A DNA stretch of 64,000 nucleotides from Bedellia somnulentella (GCA_963576735.1 OY755178.1:5022001-5086000), one strand, 5' to 3'. Shown: positions 1 through 11,780, numbered from the stretch's first letter. The notes: generated by a model not told the origin, from the sequence alone. Program-made: numbers and translations.

Positions 1-660
1 AACTGCAAAGTCCTTTGGTGCACTTCGTGCTGTGTCAGGCCGAATGTGTTCAAAACTCAGTCGACGAACATGCTGTCTTTTTGGTAGTTCGATTACCACT
101 TCGCCGTGAGACCCTCTGTGGAAGTTCTCTTTAAATCAGGGATGAAGTTTATAAAAGTAACAATTTTATCCTATTCTCTATATTTTATGCTAGATACATT
201 TTTAAAAATAAGAAGTATTCTTAGAGTTCAGATGTTTATAATTGTCTCCCTGTCAAGCAGAAACTTATCTACTATATCTTCCGAACTATATACGAGCATT
301 ACTTTGGACTGGATTGTGATACTCTTAACGTATAGATACGTTCACTGTCTAGGTGAAAAAAGTAGATAGAACTTATGTTCTCTTGATAAAATCATCCAAG
401 TCCACATTATGTCCAACAACGATGGGCTGGTGCCTACTCTAAATAAGGTGATTTTAGTCACACGCTAACCCACACGAACCACCACGCTACCCCAGAGCGA
501 TATTAGTGGACGTTAAAGACACCTACCGTTTAAAGTAGACTGGATCGACAGAAGGATAAAATGAGGCGTGTTTTGGTATGTCCGACCGAATATGTATTTT
601 TTGTTTTGTATATGTAACTTATGCTATGTAATGATACACTCTATGTGCCGAATAAATAGA
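1..660. other. unassigned AT-rich sequence
   Basis: No open reading frame, repeat or RNA that I can recognise. The longest open frame starts without a plausible context and has no recognisable domain. Confidence 0.4.
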
Positions 661-870
661 TTTATATGTATTTAATACCTAAAGGGCCAGCAGTTCCCAG
701 GTATAGGCGGTGTGTCATCCAAAATGGTCTGTGGCGGAGGAGAGGCCGGCCAAAGAGGCACAACTCCCCACAAAGCTACTCTTCCGCCACGCCACTCCAC
801 TGTGTTATCGCCTATTGTGGCTATTGCGTCTTGGATCAGGTTCTCTTCATCTACTTTGTCTGCTAGAATT
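661..870. other. GC-richer unrecognised segment
   Basis: This is locally GC-rich compared with its surroundings. It can form an imperfect stem: a GTGGCGGAGGAG arm near 729 faces a CTCTTCCGCCAC arm near 780. The family is not recognised; it could be a decayed mobile element. Confidence 0.25.
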
Positions 871-904
871 GTATTTTACTATTACATAAAAACAAACAAA
901 TATA

Positions 905-1003
905 TATACCCACCTACCTATACTCACGGTTATAATCCCAAGAAGGAGTAGCTTAAACTTCAAAATCATATTTTCTTAACCACTTGGGAAAGAAAGCAGT
1001 TAT
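905..1003 (-). repeat. SINE-A fragment, degenerate
   Basis: The tail-proximal part of SINE-A is present (TACTCACGG, then a degraded CCCAAGAAGGAGTAG), without the 5' half. It lies just outside a SINE-B copy. Confidence 0.4.
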
Positions 1004-1113
1004 AAATGAATTCAAAGTAATGTCGCCCATTGTAATAATCGCCCAATATTCACTTAAAGATATGGAGTAGTGATATCCTAAGCAGATGCTAGACGGCAAA
1101 TATAAATAATAAA

Positions 1114-1479
1114 CATAACATAAACGTTCACGCCGTTTATCCCCGAAGGGGTCGGCAGAGGTACCAATACTCCTGAACTCACATGGCAAGCGCCATCTAG
1201 TTTCCAGAGAAGGTACCCACGTTTTGCTTAGACAGTGTACTCACGTGATAGGGGGCAGGCCTATCGCCGTTTTGTACGAATACACTGTCACATGACAAAG
1301 TACAACTCAGCCATGTGGGTTTCCTCACGATGTTATTCCTCACCGTTAGCAACCATGATAAATTAACCACACATATGACTTTAGAAAAGACAAATTGGTG
1401 TAGGCCCGTCCCAGGATTGGAACTCACGCCCTTCTGTTTTTCGGGCGGATGTTCTGGACCCACTGGACTATCATGTCGC
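1114..1479 (-). repeat. SINE-B, full length
   Basis: tRNA-derived SINE of about 366 bp read on the minus strand. The head contains an A-box-like ATAGTCCAGTGGG (degraded here) and a B-box-like AGTTCCAATCCTGGG. The middle carries the CATCGTGAGGAAACC core that I associate with lepidopteran SINEs. The 3' end holds GCC-AA-CCCC-TTC-GGGG...GGC, then CGTGAACGTTTATG tail repeats. It is non-coding and depends on a partner LINE for movement. Confidence 0.8.
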
Positions 1480-1499
1480 AAATATAAATAACTAACAAA

Positions 1500-2030
1500 T
1501 ATTCATATTCATGTACACTGTTCGTGCAAATTCAGTACATAGTGAGTAAAATGGCTAATCCCATCATTAGGCCATACAAAGTCGGTACCTCACCCATATG
1601 GTTACCCTCACTACTACATTAATTACCAGCACTAGTAGCATGAGGCTTGTAAGAGCGCGTATGTCCCACGAGAAGCGAGAAACTGACAGAGACAAAATCT
1701 GTCATTATCTCACATGACATACTCGCTCTCACACGCCTCATGCTACGGGGGCAGTACCAATAATACTGAAAACTCAGTTGTATTGAATTTAATTGCAAGT
1801 GAAGTCAAGATTACAGGATGTACCTTCAAAATATAAAGATCCCAATGAAGTTCCTTTATTTAATATACCTTGGAAACACCTAGGCTAGAACGTATCGTAG
1901 AGGAAAGTGGCTTTTGAAAAACAAAAGTGATAAGTCCAAATAAAAGTTTTATAACAGATATACATATGCTCACGCCAATAATTCCAGGGGTAGTTAGGTA
2001 GGTAGGGGTTCCATTTCATAAAGGTAGGCA
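1500..2030. other. intergenic, one small inverted-repeat element
   Basis: Apart from the hairpin listed separately at 1635-1746, nothing is recognisable. Confidence 0.4.
1635..1746. repeat. small inverted-repeat element
   Basis: Termini GTAGCATGAGGC and GCCTCATGCTAC are inverted complements, and pairing extends imperfectly to about 23 bp (two mismatches). Total length is about 112 bp with no coding capacity. It resembles a short MITE. No target-site duplication is clear. Confidence 0.45.
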
Positions 2031-2260
2031 GGTATGTATAATTATATTCATACATACATACATATACTCACGCTATTATTTCCCATTGGGGTAAGCAAAT
2101 ACGTTTAATCACATATATGCATACATATACTAAAGCCATTACCTCTCATTGGAGTAGGCAGATACGATTAATTACATACAAATACACGTCATTATTTCTC
2201 ATTGGGGTAGGCTGAAACTATCGATCGCCACTTCGTACGACCCCGGCAAACTTTTTAATA
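2030..2260 (-). repeat. RTE-like LINE 3' end fragments, tandem and decayed
   Basis: Three successive partial copies of the LINE 3' terminus (tail repeats CATACATACATA, then TACTCACGC and CCCATTGGGGTA) occur within 230 bp. The last continues into the C-terminal coding part (ATCGATCGCCACTTCGTACGA). Confidence 0.55.
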
Positions 2261-2642
2261 AATATGCTTTTCTTTTTATGTCATATAGGAGTTCCCGCTT
2301 ATTTAATATTTTGTGTGAAATATGACGTAAAATATTTGGAAAAGGTTGTGTACATGAATAGGATATATGTAAGTATAGTAGCGAAAGGGATATATAGATG
2401 CAATGTGTCGTCGTTTTTAGAATGAGAGTGGGATAATGATAATCCATAAGAGAGTCCGATAGAGAGCGTTTTAAATCAAGGCGGGAGCAATTTCGTACGA
2501 CCGCCCGCAATCATCGCGCGCTCTCGTATGATTCAGCAACTGAAATTTTTGTAGTGGAATAACAAGCGTCTGCGGCAGTAACTGTGAAGGACGTCGGAAT
2601 TCAGCAACGACAAAGTGTAGGAATAAGCTCATAACCTACCAA

Positions 2643-2730
2643 AGTACATATACTCACGGTAAAAAATCCTTAAATCGGGGCTGCCAGACCTTCAGAATTA
2701 TACATTCTTCCGCATCTAAGGAGGTTGAGT
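2643..2730 (-). repeat. SINE-A fragment
   Basis: 3' portion of SINE-A: TACTCACGG, a degraded hairpin region, then CCAGACCTTCAG and a trace of the AAGTTGAGTGGGGAAAA interior. Confidence 0.5.
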
Positions 2731-2739
2731 GGGGAAAAT

Positions 2740-3600
2740 ATTGTGAAATGAAAGTTCGTTCGAAAGTTAAACTTTCTAAAACAACATAAAACTACGCGAT
2801 CATCACCAGACTAGTGATAACCCCTAGGTCACTTGTTAAATGGAATAGCACCAAATTAAAAATTGCATGATTGCACGAATGACCTGAAATATAAATGCTT
2901 ATCTGGTATTTTATCAGGCCAATTTAACAACAGTCTCACGCTAGTTACACCAATAATTAGGTAGGTTAACTGTCAAGTGTAAAGTATAATTTAGAAGTAG
3001 ACCCATAGTGGACCTAAGTTTAGGGTGTATGCTCGTAGTTAGCGAAGATATGAATGAATTATTTTGATCATCTCCGTTTGGGTAGCTCTTGTGCAAACTC
3101 TACTTGAGAATAGAAAACAATATATTGAACATACCTACATGTTTAAACTCTATTAAGTTTAGTTGTATTTGTAAACTTCAATAGTATATTGTATTGTAAA
3201 TATTTTGTAACTTATAAATATTCCTTCACTCAAATCTCTCCATTCTTATAAAAAGGTCGGTAGTAAAGTTTCGCATGAAAGTATTAACCACTAAGCAGAC
3301 TTAATCCCAGGATGTGTGCCTTATAAAATAAATGAGATTATAAAAAAAGTATTAACCATTCATAAGTATAAGATTCGATTATCATTTGTGTGAAGCAATA
3401 AACTAAAGCTACAAAAATAAATCTGTGATATGTAAAACAATTAATCAATGGGTGCAAAATATGTTTAGCTTTGTAGTGACTTGGAAAAGTATTAACGCAT
3501 TTATTTCGCAGGTGGCGTATGCTGATGCTCTGGAAACCCCTTTTTCGAGATTTAAAGTCGTGAGTATTAATATTTGAATATGGATCACACTTCTTTTATT
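2740..3600. other. unassigned AT-rich sequence
   Basis: No gene, RNA or repeat is recognised. The 3' part may include the untranslated 5' end of the mariner that follows. Confidence 0.35.
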
Positions 3601-3654
3601 TATTTTTTATTTGAATGAGCATCATTTTTCCGAGAATCTGGCGGGAATTCACTT

Positions 3655-4665
3655 GCAACAATGGAGCTCAGTCGACGTGATTTTCGCGCTATGATTTATT
3701 ATGACTTTAAAAAAGGTTTTAAGCCTCAAGAATGTTTTGAACTTTTGACTTCTACTTTTGGTGAGTCTGCTTGTTCCCGAGCAACAGTATTCAATTGGTT
3801 TGCTGAATTTAAAAGAGGACGGGGATGTCTCGAAGATGAAGCGAAGACAGGACGACCGCCAACCGCGGTCACGCAAGAAAACGTTCGTGCAGTCGAAAAA
3901 CTTATTCGCGCAAACCGACGAATTACATATGTAGAGCTAGAGCGAGAACTAGGCATTAGATCAGCTGCAATGCAAACCATAATTCACTTTCTCTCCGTTA
4001 ACGTTGTTCGAGATGGGTGCCGCTCAAACTTACCGATGATCAGAAAGACCGTCGGGTGGATTGGTGCCTATTCATGATAGATAAATTCAACGGAGGCGAG
4101 AAAAAAACGTATATGATATACTGACTGGTGACGAAACATGGCTATATAACTATGACTCCGAATCAAAGCGACAGTCGACTGTATGGTGCTTTGAAGACGA
4201 GCCAACTCCAACAAAATGTCGCCGTGCACGAAGCACACAGAAACAAATGGTTAGCCTCGTTTTTCTGCAAAACGGGTCATATTGCTACTGTTATGCTAGA
4301 GAATGAAAGAACGGTGAACTCTGAATGGTATGTGACAGTTTGTGCTCCAACAGTAATATCAGATTGGTGTGACAAGCGACAGAAGTCAGGAATCCGGCAC
4401 CTTCTCTGGCACCACGACAATGTGATTTTTACTTGTTTCCAAAAATCAAAGAAAAACTAAAGGGGAAGAGGTTTGAAAGCAAAGAAGATGTGCTTGGTTG
4501 CCTATAATTTCGAGATTTCTGAGGTATCTAAAGAAAAGTGATCACAGGTATTTTCCAATTGGTTCAGACGTATGGAAAAGTGTATACGTGCTCAGGGTGA
4601 ATACTTTGAAAAGATCGATACTTGTGATGAAGAGTAAATTTTATAATTTTTGAGTATCTAGTTTC
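3655..4665 (+). mobile_element. decayed mariner-type transposon (transposase pseudogene)
   Basis: The frame opening at 3661 encodes the N-terminal DNA-binding half of a mariner transposase: helix-turn-helix segments with ATVFNWFAEFKRGR and DEAKTGRPPTAV. After a frameshift near 4000-4130 the catalytic half continues in other frames, with TGDETW (first catalytic Asp) at about 4128 and HHDN (second Asp) near 4420. HHDN runs almost directly into a DFYLFPKIKEKLKG block, so most of the roughly 34 residues that normally separate the second and third Asp are deleted. Several stops and frameshifts make it non-functional. Intact mariners encode about 345 residues and insert at TA. I could not define the terminal inverted repeats with confidence. 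Confidence 0.8.
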
Positions 4666-4669
4666 TTTT

Positions 4670-5190
4670 GGCATGCCCCTCGTAGCTACACCATCTCAAA
4701 CAAACACGACTTTTATTAAGCCTATAAATCTGCTGAAACATTGCAGAAAACCCGTTCTTAATAATTAACGCTCAGTAATGGTAGAAACTGAAGATCATAA
4801 CAGAGTATTAATTTACTGCATGCTCGAACTGCAAACAACACTAAGTTTTAATTGTTCCAACACAAATTGCTATCAGAACAGTTCAAATTAAACTGCACTG
4901 TTTGATCCCTTTTGTTTTGAATTGAAATGCAAGCGGGCGTTTTAAAATTCCGGCCAGCGGCTCCCATTCGTTAATTTTGTTAGTTTATTTGCCGGATTCA
5001 TTCAACTCACTGCAAATGAACACCTTCACAATCACTGACGTTTTACTAATTCATATTCCTTTGATTAGGAATTCAGATGGCATATAGAAAATACGTTGTT
5101 AAGAGCAGGTGTTTAATACAATGTAAATTGTATGTGTATAAAGGTTCACTGTTAGTTTTCATGTTACTAAATACTTATTTCCTTGTATCT
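4670..5190. other. unassigned AT-rich sequence
   Basis: Nothing recognisable on either strand. Confidence 0.4.
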
Positions 5191-5194
5191 ATTT

Positions 5195-5350
5195 AGCATA
5201 CATACATATACTCACGTTATGAGTTCTCATTGAGGTGGGCAGAGACTATAGATCGCCAATTTGTGCGCAGTTAGTAAAACTCTTGAGCTTCTTCTACGTT
5301 CATCAATCTTTTCATACCTTTTTATTCTTTACACTCTGAACGCCATCCTA
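5195..5350 (-). repeat. RTE-like LINE 3' fragment, decayed
   Basis: ACATACATATACTCACG tail and hairpin region, then the C-terminal coding remnant (GATCGCCA, then TCATCAATCTTTTCATACC), matching the LINE at 29,941-31,347. Confidence 0.6.
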
Positions 5351-5359
5351 TTTAAGCCT

Positions 5360-5930
5360 ATTCTCTATTTGATCTAAACGTTATTAAATATTTGGTATAA
5401 ATCTCTAATGCCAATTTAATTCGATTCATCAGTCAGACAGAGAAAAATGTTACTTTCGATTTATTCTTTAAAAGCAACGAAAATCACCACACTCCTGAAA
5501 TAAAATGAGTGTTTTTTTTAAGAAATAAAGAATAATCGGAATTTTTCTTTGCCTATTCATATCTTTGCAATATTAAATTGACTGCGACGAGTAAATAACC
5601 TGTTTATAAATATAACCATTTTTATTATCCTTTTCGCAAGCTTCTATTTGGTCATAATTATATTATAACATTTCGTAAATAAAATACTTGCTCGATTAAA
5701 CATTATTGAATCTTATTACATTGAATATTGTTTACTTATTAAATATGGATTAGAAAGAAAATGATGATGAAAGATGTTCAGAAGTATTAGTACCTACGCC
5801 AACCCCTTCGAAGATATACGGCTTAAACGTTTGAGTTGAGTTTGGATTGAGTTATTCTTAACAATAATTTATTCGTTGATTGAAGAAGTTTGCTTATTTT
5901 TATTATCTTAATTTTATACACGCATCATTT
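5360..5930. other. unassigned AT-rich sequence
   Basis: No gene is visible. A trace of the SINE-B end occurs near 5790-5840 (CCAACCCCTTCG, then TACGGC). Confidence 0.35.
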
Positions 5931-6181
5931 GCTGTGTAGTGTCGGCTTAGAATAACACTACCCCATTTCTTCCGGTGGGTGTATGTAAGAGGCGACTAAC
6001 GGTATTGGGAATTTTAAGGGATTTTGGGCGATGCGGTTGGAGACCCATCACCAATAACCTTTATTTTGCCATCTTTTCCCCACTCAACTTTCCAAAAGTG
6101 GCTTAGGAACTTCTAGTTCCTTAGCTCTGGCTACCCCTTCTAGGGATTTATAGCCGTGAGTATATGTATGTATGTATGTAT
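5931..6181 (+). repeat. SINE-A, full length (type example)
   Basis: It starts GCTGTGTAGTGTCGGCTTAG and ends GGCTA-CCCC-TTCT-AGGG-ATTTA-TAGCC, then CGTGAGTATATG and TATG repeats. All full copies in the window share this 5' start and ~250 bp length, which argues for a SINE rather than truncated LINE tails. A B-box-like GGTTGGAGACC lies in the middle, but I see no convincing A box or tRNA head. It is non-coding. ATTTATACACGCATCAT-type inverted repeats flank it (about 5915 and 6219). Confidence 0.75.
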
Positions 6182-6289
6182 TAATTTTAGTATATTATTA
6201 TGTGTTTAGAAAGTATGATGCGTGTATAAATACTAATATAATTGCCAAAACTGAATAAGAATTTATTGGTTTCGAAGCTCTGCTCACCC

Positions 6290-6832
6290 CATACTGGAAC
6301 TAAATATTTGAGTATGGAAGTCTTGGTAATAATCACATTGAACTCTCGTATAAGCTGTTCAATCAGGCTGTTCAATTGTGGAACGCACTTCCGGTAGAGA
6401 TTCGTCAGGCTAAATCCCAATCTATTTTCAAGGATATGGTAAAAAAGCACTACCTCACTGAAACGCTATAATACTGTTGCAAATTAAATTATATATATTA
6501 AGTATATAAATAAAAATATGTATCATAATATTTATATGTATTATAAGTTTTAATTTATTGTATCATAGTATTTATATGTTTGTTAATAGTTTATTATTTT
6601 GTTACTAGATTTAAGTATGACTGGATTGTTGTATTGTTTGTGTAGATTAGTTGTTGTACATCTATCTCACATGACTCTAATTTATTGACCTCTCCATTCA
6701 AAGGTTGTCTGGAAGAGATCGCTTTTAGTGATAAGACCGTCAATTGTACTTTTGTTAATTCATTCTGTGTACTTGTAATTGTTTTTCCGTATTTGATGTA
6801 CAATAAAGAGTTTTCTATTCTTTTCTATTCTA
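6290..6832 (+). mobile_element. CR1-like LINE 3' end, 5'-truncated
   Basis: Positions 6360-6470 encode the typical C-terminus of a CR1-group reverse transcriptase (LFNQAVQLWNALPVEIRQAK, ending TETL and stop). An AT-rich 3' UTR with AATAAA follows, and TTCTATTCTTTTCTATTC tail repeats close the element. The catalytic domain is absent. Confidence 0.6.
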
Positions 6833-6834
6833 TA

Positions 6835-7335
6835 AGCTGGCAAATTTCAAGATAAATCTTTTGAGCCGAAATAATTCGTGCCCTTGCATAAATAGTTAAT
6901 AGAATAGAATATATTTGTTACTTACCGGCGCGTAATTTAATTCCCCTCCGTGACAATTTTATCGAACGCTTCAGTCGGGCCCTCCTGTAATTAGATGGTA
7001 AGTGTTTGCGAAACTTTATAGCCAGCGATAACTTACTTAAATTGTGATGTTAATAAAGGTTAAATTATACTTTTATTTTAAGAGAATGTGGCATGAAAGA
7101 CGATATTGTTTTTAAGTTACATTATTATAGGTATCAAACATAGCTTCTTCGTTCATATATAGTGTATATGTGTAGACTAATATGTAAGTAACTATTTTTA
7201 TTCTTAGAGAAATGCAGTTTTTAGAGCTTAAGTGAATAATAATAACTATAAAGAACGACCACGGAGGAAACATTTAGATCAAATAGCAAAAGCCCAAAGT
7301 GTTTTGTATTAAAAAAAAAAAAAAAGTGTGTCCGT
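6835..7335. other. unassigned sequence
   Basis: No gene or repeat family is recognised. An A-run occurs at 7309-7325. Confidence 0.35.
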
Positions 7336-7337
7336 TT

Positions 7338-7570
7338 GCAATAGCACTACCCCATTTCTTCCTGTGGGTATACGTTAGAGGCTACTAAAGGTAGGTCTTG
7401 GGGGTTTATAAGGCATTTTTGGGGGATGCGGTTCTCCAACAATCACCAACAACCATTATTTCACCATTTTATCCCCACTCAACTTCCCAAAGTGGCTGAG
7501 AAATTTCTTAATCCTTAACTCTGGCAACCCTTTCTAGGGATTTATAGCCCTGGTTATATATGTATGTAAA
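7338..7570 (+). repeat. SINE-A, 5' end eroded
   Basis: It matches from AATAGCACTACCCCATTTC to the hairpin and a short TATATATGTATGTA tail, but the first ~25 bases are diverged. The B-box-like site is altered to GGTTCTCCAAC. Confidence 0.65.
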
Positions 7571-7574
7571 AAGA

Positions 7575-8055
7575 GGTAAAGTAATTGAAGTAAGGGCCGC
7601 TTGCCAATATTGATCTAACGTATACCAATAGTTCAGACAATCGATAGTTATTTTAATTTGGTACAGAGGTCTGTGGCTAAGATATTGGGGTAGATGCCGT
7701 TAGTATAGGGAATATATAGTAGTGGGAATTAGGGAATTATTAATTGGGAGTAGGCCCGATTACAGATTTGAACCCATATCTTACATGTAAGCCTCTACTC
7801 TCTCCCACTAAGCTACCAAGGTGGTTCTTTCTGTTAAAATATGGATTTTGGACGTAGTTAAGCAGAAAGGCCTCACGAAAAGTTAATTTCGAGATATGAG
7901 CGGTTGAAGTTTGAATTTGAGTGCTTTTCCATACTGCTGTTTAGGTTTGGTGTTTAAAATAAACGGTTTGCGTGCACTTTTTATAAATACAATTTTCACT
8001 ATTTCATAGGTTCAACCCTCAGCAATATATTGGCATATTTAACTCAGTTAGCTAA
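7575..8055. other. unassigned; possible tRNA-like remnant
   Basis: Around 7750-7820 the minus strand can be read as a degraded tRNA-like head (ATTACAGATTTGAACCC). No other feature is recognised. Confidence 0.25.
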
Positions 8056-8059
8056 GTAA

Positions 8060-8314
8060 GCTGTGTAGAGTCGGCTTAGAATAGCACTACCCCATTTCTT
8101 CCCATGGGTGATGGCTACCGTAAGAGGCGACTAAGGGTTTCGGGGCTTTTTAGGTAATTTTTGGGCGATGCGGTTGGACACCCATTACCAAAAACATTTA
8201 TTTTACAATCTTTTCCCCACTGAACTTCCAAAAGTGGCTGAAGGATTTTCTGATTCTGAAGCTCTGGCTCTGGCCTTAAGGGATTTATTGCCGTATACAT
8301 GTATGTTTGTATGT
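8060..8314 (+). repeat. SINE-A
   Basis: Full-length SINE-A with the GCTGTGTAGAGTCGGCTTAG start and a degraded hairpin (CTGGCCTTAAGGGATTTATTG) followed by a mixed TATG tail. Confidence 0.7.
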
Positions 8315-8601
8315 TAGCTCAATTTCGACAAGTGTGGGTTGAGTCCTTTCTGCTTAACGACGTCCTATTAATGTATGTATTCTCGCAAATATCATTCGAG
8401 CTAAGTCACATTCCTTAGTCATCAGTAATTATATAGAGCGGTCGTTGCCCGAAGATTGTTTTGTATAATGTGCATACGTGATAAAAAAATTAAATGTAGA
8501 TATTTCTACATTATAATGAATACAGTTTCTACATTTTTACTGTGTGCGTTTTACAAATGAACTCAGATGTTTGTTGGAGGCAGTCTTTTGATTATGATAT
8601 T

Positions 8602-8852
8602 CATACATACATACATACATATACTCACGGCTATATTTCCCTAGAAGGGGTAACCAGAGCTAAGGAATTATAAATTCCTCAGCCACTTTTGGAAGTTGAG
8701 TGGGGAAAAGATGGTAAGAATAAAGGTTTTTGGTGATGGGTCTCCAACCGCATCGCCCAAAAATCCAATAAAAAGCCCCAATACCCTTAGTCGCCTCTTA
8801 CGACAACCGTGGGTAGAAAGGGGTAGCGACATTCTAAGCCATCTACACGGCA
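8602..8852 (-). repeat. SINE-A
   Basis: Full length, minus strand, with four tail repeats. It lies 34 bp from an oppositely oriented copy (8887-9076), forming an inverted pair. Confidence 0.75.
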
Positions 8853-8886
8853 ATGATATTCAATATATAAAAATCTTACATATATT

Positions 8887-9076
8887 GCTGTGTATTATCG
8901 GCTTAGAATAGTACTACCCCATTTCTTCCCATGGGTGATGGTAAGAGGCGACTAAGTGTATCGGGGTTTTTAAGTTATTTTTGTGCGGTCAGAGACCCAT
9001 CACCAAATACATTTATAGTACAATCTTTTCCGGCTACCCCTTTTAGGGATTTATAGCCGTGTGTATATGTATGTAT
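8887..9076 (+). repeat. SINE-A, internally deleted
   Basis: The 5' start and 3' hairpin are present, but about 55 bp between the CAATCTTTTCC segment and the hairpin is missing. Confidence 0.7.
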
Positions 9077-9149
9077 AAATCTTACATTTATCAAAGCTAT
9101 GTTTTTGCTATACAAATGGGTGTGATAAAGGCTTATGTTTATATTCGCA

Positions 9150-9402
9150 TAAATACATACTTATACTAACGGCTACAAATCCCAAGAAGGCGGAGACAGA
9201 TCTTCAGAATAAGCAATTTCACAGCCACTTTTTGATCTTTAGTGGCATAACGGGAGTAAAATTTAGGTAGTTTGATCATGGTATGCCATCCCTTCTATCC
9301 CCATCATGGTACACCAACAAATACTTAAAAACCCAAAATCCTTAGTGTCCTCTTACCAAACCCGCGAGTAGAATTGCGTTAGTGTTAGTTAAAGCCGGTT
9401 CT
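9150..9402 (-). repeat. SINE-A, diverged
   Basis: The tail (ATACATACTTATACTAACGGC) and the order of internal blocks match SINE-A, with many substitutions. This is an old copy. Confidence 0.6.
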
Positions 9403-9409
9403 AGATAGC

Positions 9410-9740
9410 GGACTACTATGATTATAATTATGGAAAGATGAAACTGAAAAAAAAATTGATTTCTTAAATCTTTACCTTAATTTGATATTTAAAGTGATTA
9501 ACGAATCTCTTACTCTTCTTGTTCTTTATTTCAGGAATAAATAATACCTACCTTAGTATCATTTTCGTTTGCATCAATTCAGCTGCTAATTGCTTCATTT
9601 TGTTGCAACATTCTTCACTAACATCATTTGAAACATCTTCTCTCATATGAGAGAAATAACCAGCGAAAGGCGAGCCGAACTCACGCGTAAAGCGCATAAA
9701 GGGTTCCATACCATAATCTATAACCAAAATAATTAAACAT
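9410..9740. other. unassigned sequence
   Basis: A minus-strand open frame here runs on into the SINE-B copy and has no recognisable domain; it is not supported as a gene. Confidence 0.35.
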
Positions 9741-9976
9741 ATCAAACTCAAACGTTCACGCCGTATATCCCCAAAGGGGTCGGCAGAGGTACTAATTCTT
9801 GTGAACATCACGTGACATTGTCACTTGGTGTTCAGAGTACCCACGTTTTGCTTGGACAGTGTACTCACGTGATAGGAGGCAGGCCTATCACCGTTTTGTA
9901 CGAATACACTGTCACAAGACTCTAGAAGTACAACTCAGCCATGTGGTTTCCTCACGATGTTTTCCCTCATCGTTAA
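9741..9976 (-). repeat. SINE-B, lacking tRNA head
   Basis: Tail CAAACTCAAACG, hairpin region (CCCCAAAGGGG), central core, then a break at CCCTCATCGTTAA before the tRNA head. This is 5' truncation of the kind expected from reverse transcription. Confidence 0.7.
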
Positions 9977-10250
9977 AAAAACATGAGAAATGGCCTTGAT
10001 TATTTATTTAATTCTGTTTTTTGTAGTTATATCAGCGACAGAAATACAACATCTGGGAAAATTCCAAATGTCTCATTTTTATGGTCACTTTACAGTAAAG
10101 AGTGCAGTTTGCAAAATGATATTGTAAAAAATGGTTGGTAAATATGGTTGCGCATAAAAAGAGCATGTACTAAAGTAAATTGTTGAGAGAAATATATAGA
10201 ACCAATTTGGATTGTAATATCACATTTAAATCAAATGGATATGAGATTAT

Positions 10251-10490
10251 ACATACATACATATACTCACGGCTGTAATTCCCTAGAAGGGGTAGCAAGA
10301 GCCAAGGAATTATAAATTCTTCAGCCACTTTTGGAAGTTGTGTGGGGAAAAGATAGTAAAATAAAGATTTTTGGTGATGGGTCTCCAACCCCATCGCCCA
10401 AAAATCCAATAAAAAGGCCCGATACCCTTAGTCGCTTCTTACGGCACCCGTGGGTAGGAAGGGGTAGCGACATTCTAAGCCAGCACACGG
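10251..10490 (-). repeat. SINE-A
   Basis: Full-length minus-strand copy; the 5' end has lost a few bases (CCAGCACACGG). Confidence 0.75.
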
Positions 10491-10499
10491 ATATGAGAT

Positions 10500-10600
10500 C
10501 AAAAAGGCAGAAAGGCGGAGTTTGATGAATGTAATTGAAGCTCGAGAGACTTTCGAGTATCGTACAAAGTGGTGATCAATAGTGCCTGCCTAACTAAAAA
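10500..10600 (+). repeat. RTE-like LINE C-terminal fragment
   Basis: It matches the last coding part of the LINE (GATGAATGTAATTGAAGCTC, then CGTACAAAGTGGTGATCAAT) without the terminal hairpin or tail. Confidence 0.5.
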
Positions 10601-10940
10601 ATAACTAATAGCGTGAGTGTAAGTCTCCAATACAGTTTTTTTATATTACGAGTAAAATAGTGCTAGCCGTTTTTTTGCTGAGGGTGTCATACGGGGTAAA
10701 TATTAATTTGGGACTCTTGTAAATGATAAGTGGTAGGCAATCTATTTCTCAACAGTTTTTCCTTTTAATATTTCTGAGGAATCGATCCTTCTGCTAACCT
10801 AACTGAACCAAATACAATTTTAGAAATATCTTTCATGCATATCCTAACACTTATAAGAATTACATTCGAGATTTCTGAAGCCGGACGCTCTAATTGTTAG
10901 ACCACGGAGACATTCGGATATTAATCTCATTGAGCTCTAA

Positions 10941-11185
10941 ACATACATACATATACTCACAGCCTTAAATCCCAAATCGGGGTAGCCAGAGCTTTAGAGT
11001 GAGAAACTTCTAAGCCATATTTGAAAGTTGATAGGGGACAAGATGCTAGAAATAAAGTATCGTTGGTGATGGGTCTCCAACCGCATCGACCAAAAACCAC
11101 TTAAAAAAGCTCCATACCCTTAGTCGCCACTTGAGACACCTTTCAGTAAGAAGGAGTAATGACATTCTAAGCCGGCACTACACGG
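10941..11185 (-). repeat. SINE-A
   Basis: Full-length minus-strand copy with a diverged hairpin (CCCAAATCGGGGTAG). Confidence 0.7.
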
Positions 11186-11453
11186 TTACGGTGAGCTCTA
11201 AAAAAAACTATGTACATATTATTTTGCGCCGGTTAAAATATTTAGTGCGTAGTAGAATAATCGTAAAATAATACTAAGCAGAACATAATGACGTAAACTA
11301 CATATAAATAGTAATGCTGACAGTGCAGGAGTATCTGCATTCTCGATTTCTACGTTACTCACATCATCAAATATTTTAAGTTTCAAACGGATATCAGTAC
11401 ATTCGTATGTACCTACGGTTTCTGTTAGCTAAAAATGATATTCAATTCCGTGT

Positions 11454-11780
11454 GGGCGTGAGGGTGTGAGTTCCAATCCTGGGTTGGGCCTACACCGATT
11501 TATCTTTTCTAAAGTCATATGTGTGGTTAATTTATCATGGTTGTTAACGGTGAGGGAAAACATCTTGAGGAAACCCACATGGCTGAGTTATACTTAGTCA
11601 TGTGACAGTGTATTCGTACAAAACGGCGATAGGCCTGCCCCCTATCACGTGAGTACACTGTCTAAGCAAAACGTGCGTACCTTCTCTGGACACTAGATGG
11701 CGCTGCCATGTGAGTTCAGAAGTATTGGTACCTCTGCCAACCCCTTCGGGGATAAACGGCGTGAACGTTTATGTTATGGT
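11454..11780 (+). repeat. SINE-B
   Basis: The B-box-like GAGTTCCAATCCTGGG, central core, CCCCTTCGGGG hairpin and GTGAACGTTTATGTTATG tail are present. The first ~40 bases of the tRNA head are missing or diverged. Confidence 0.75.

Noticed and set aside
106..369. Open frame of 87 codons at the left edge
   Set aside because: No domain, no plausible start context, AT-rich composition typical of chance frames.
2199..2510. Minus-strand open frame of 103 codons
   Set aside because: Overlaps decayed LINE 3' fragments; no recognisable domain.
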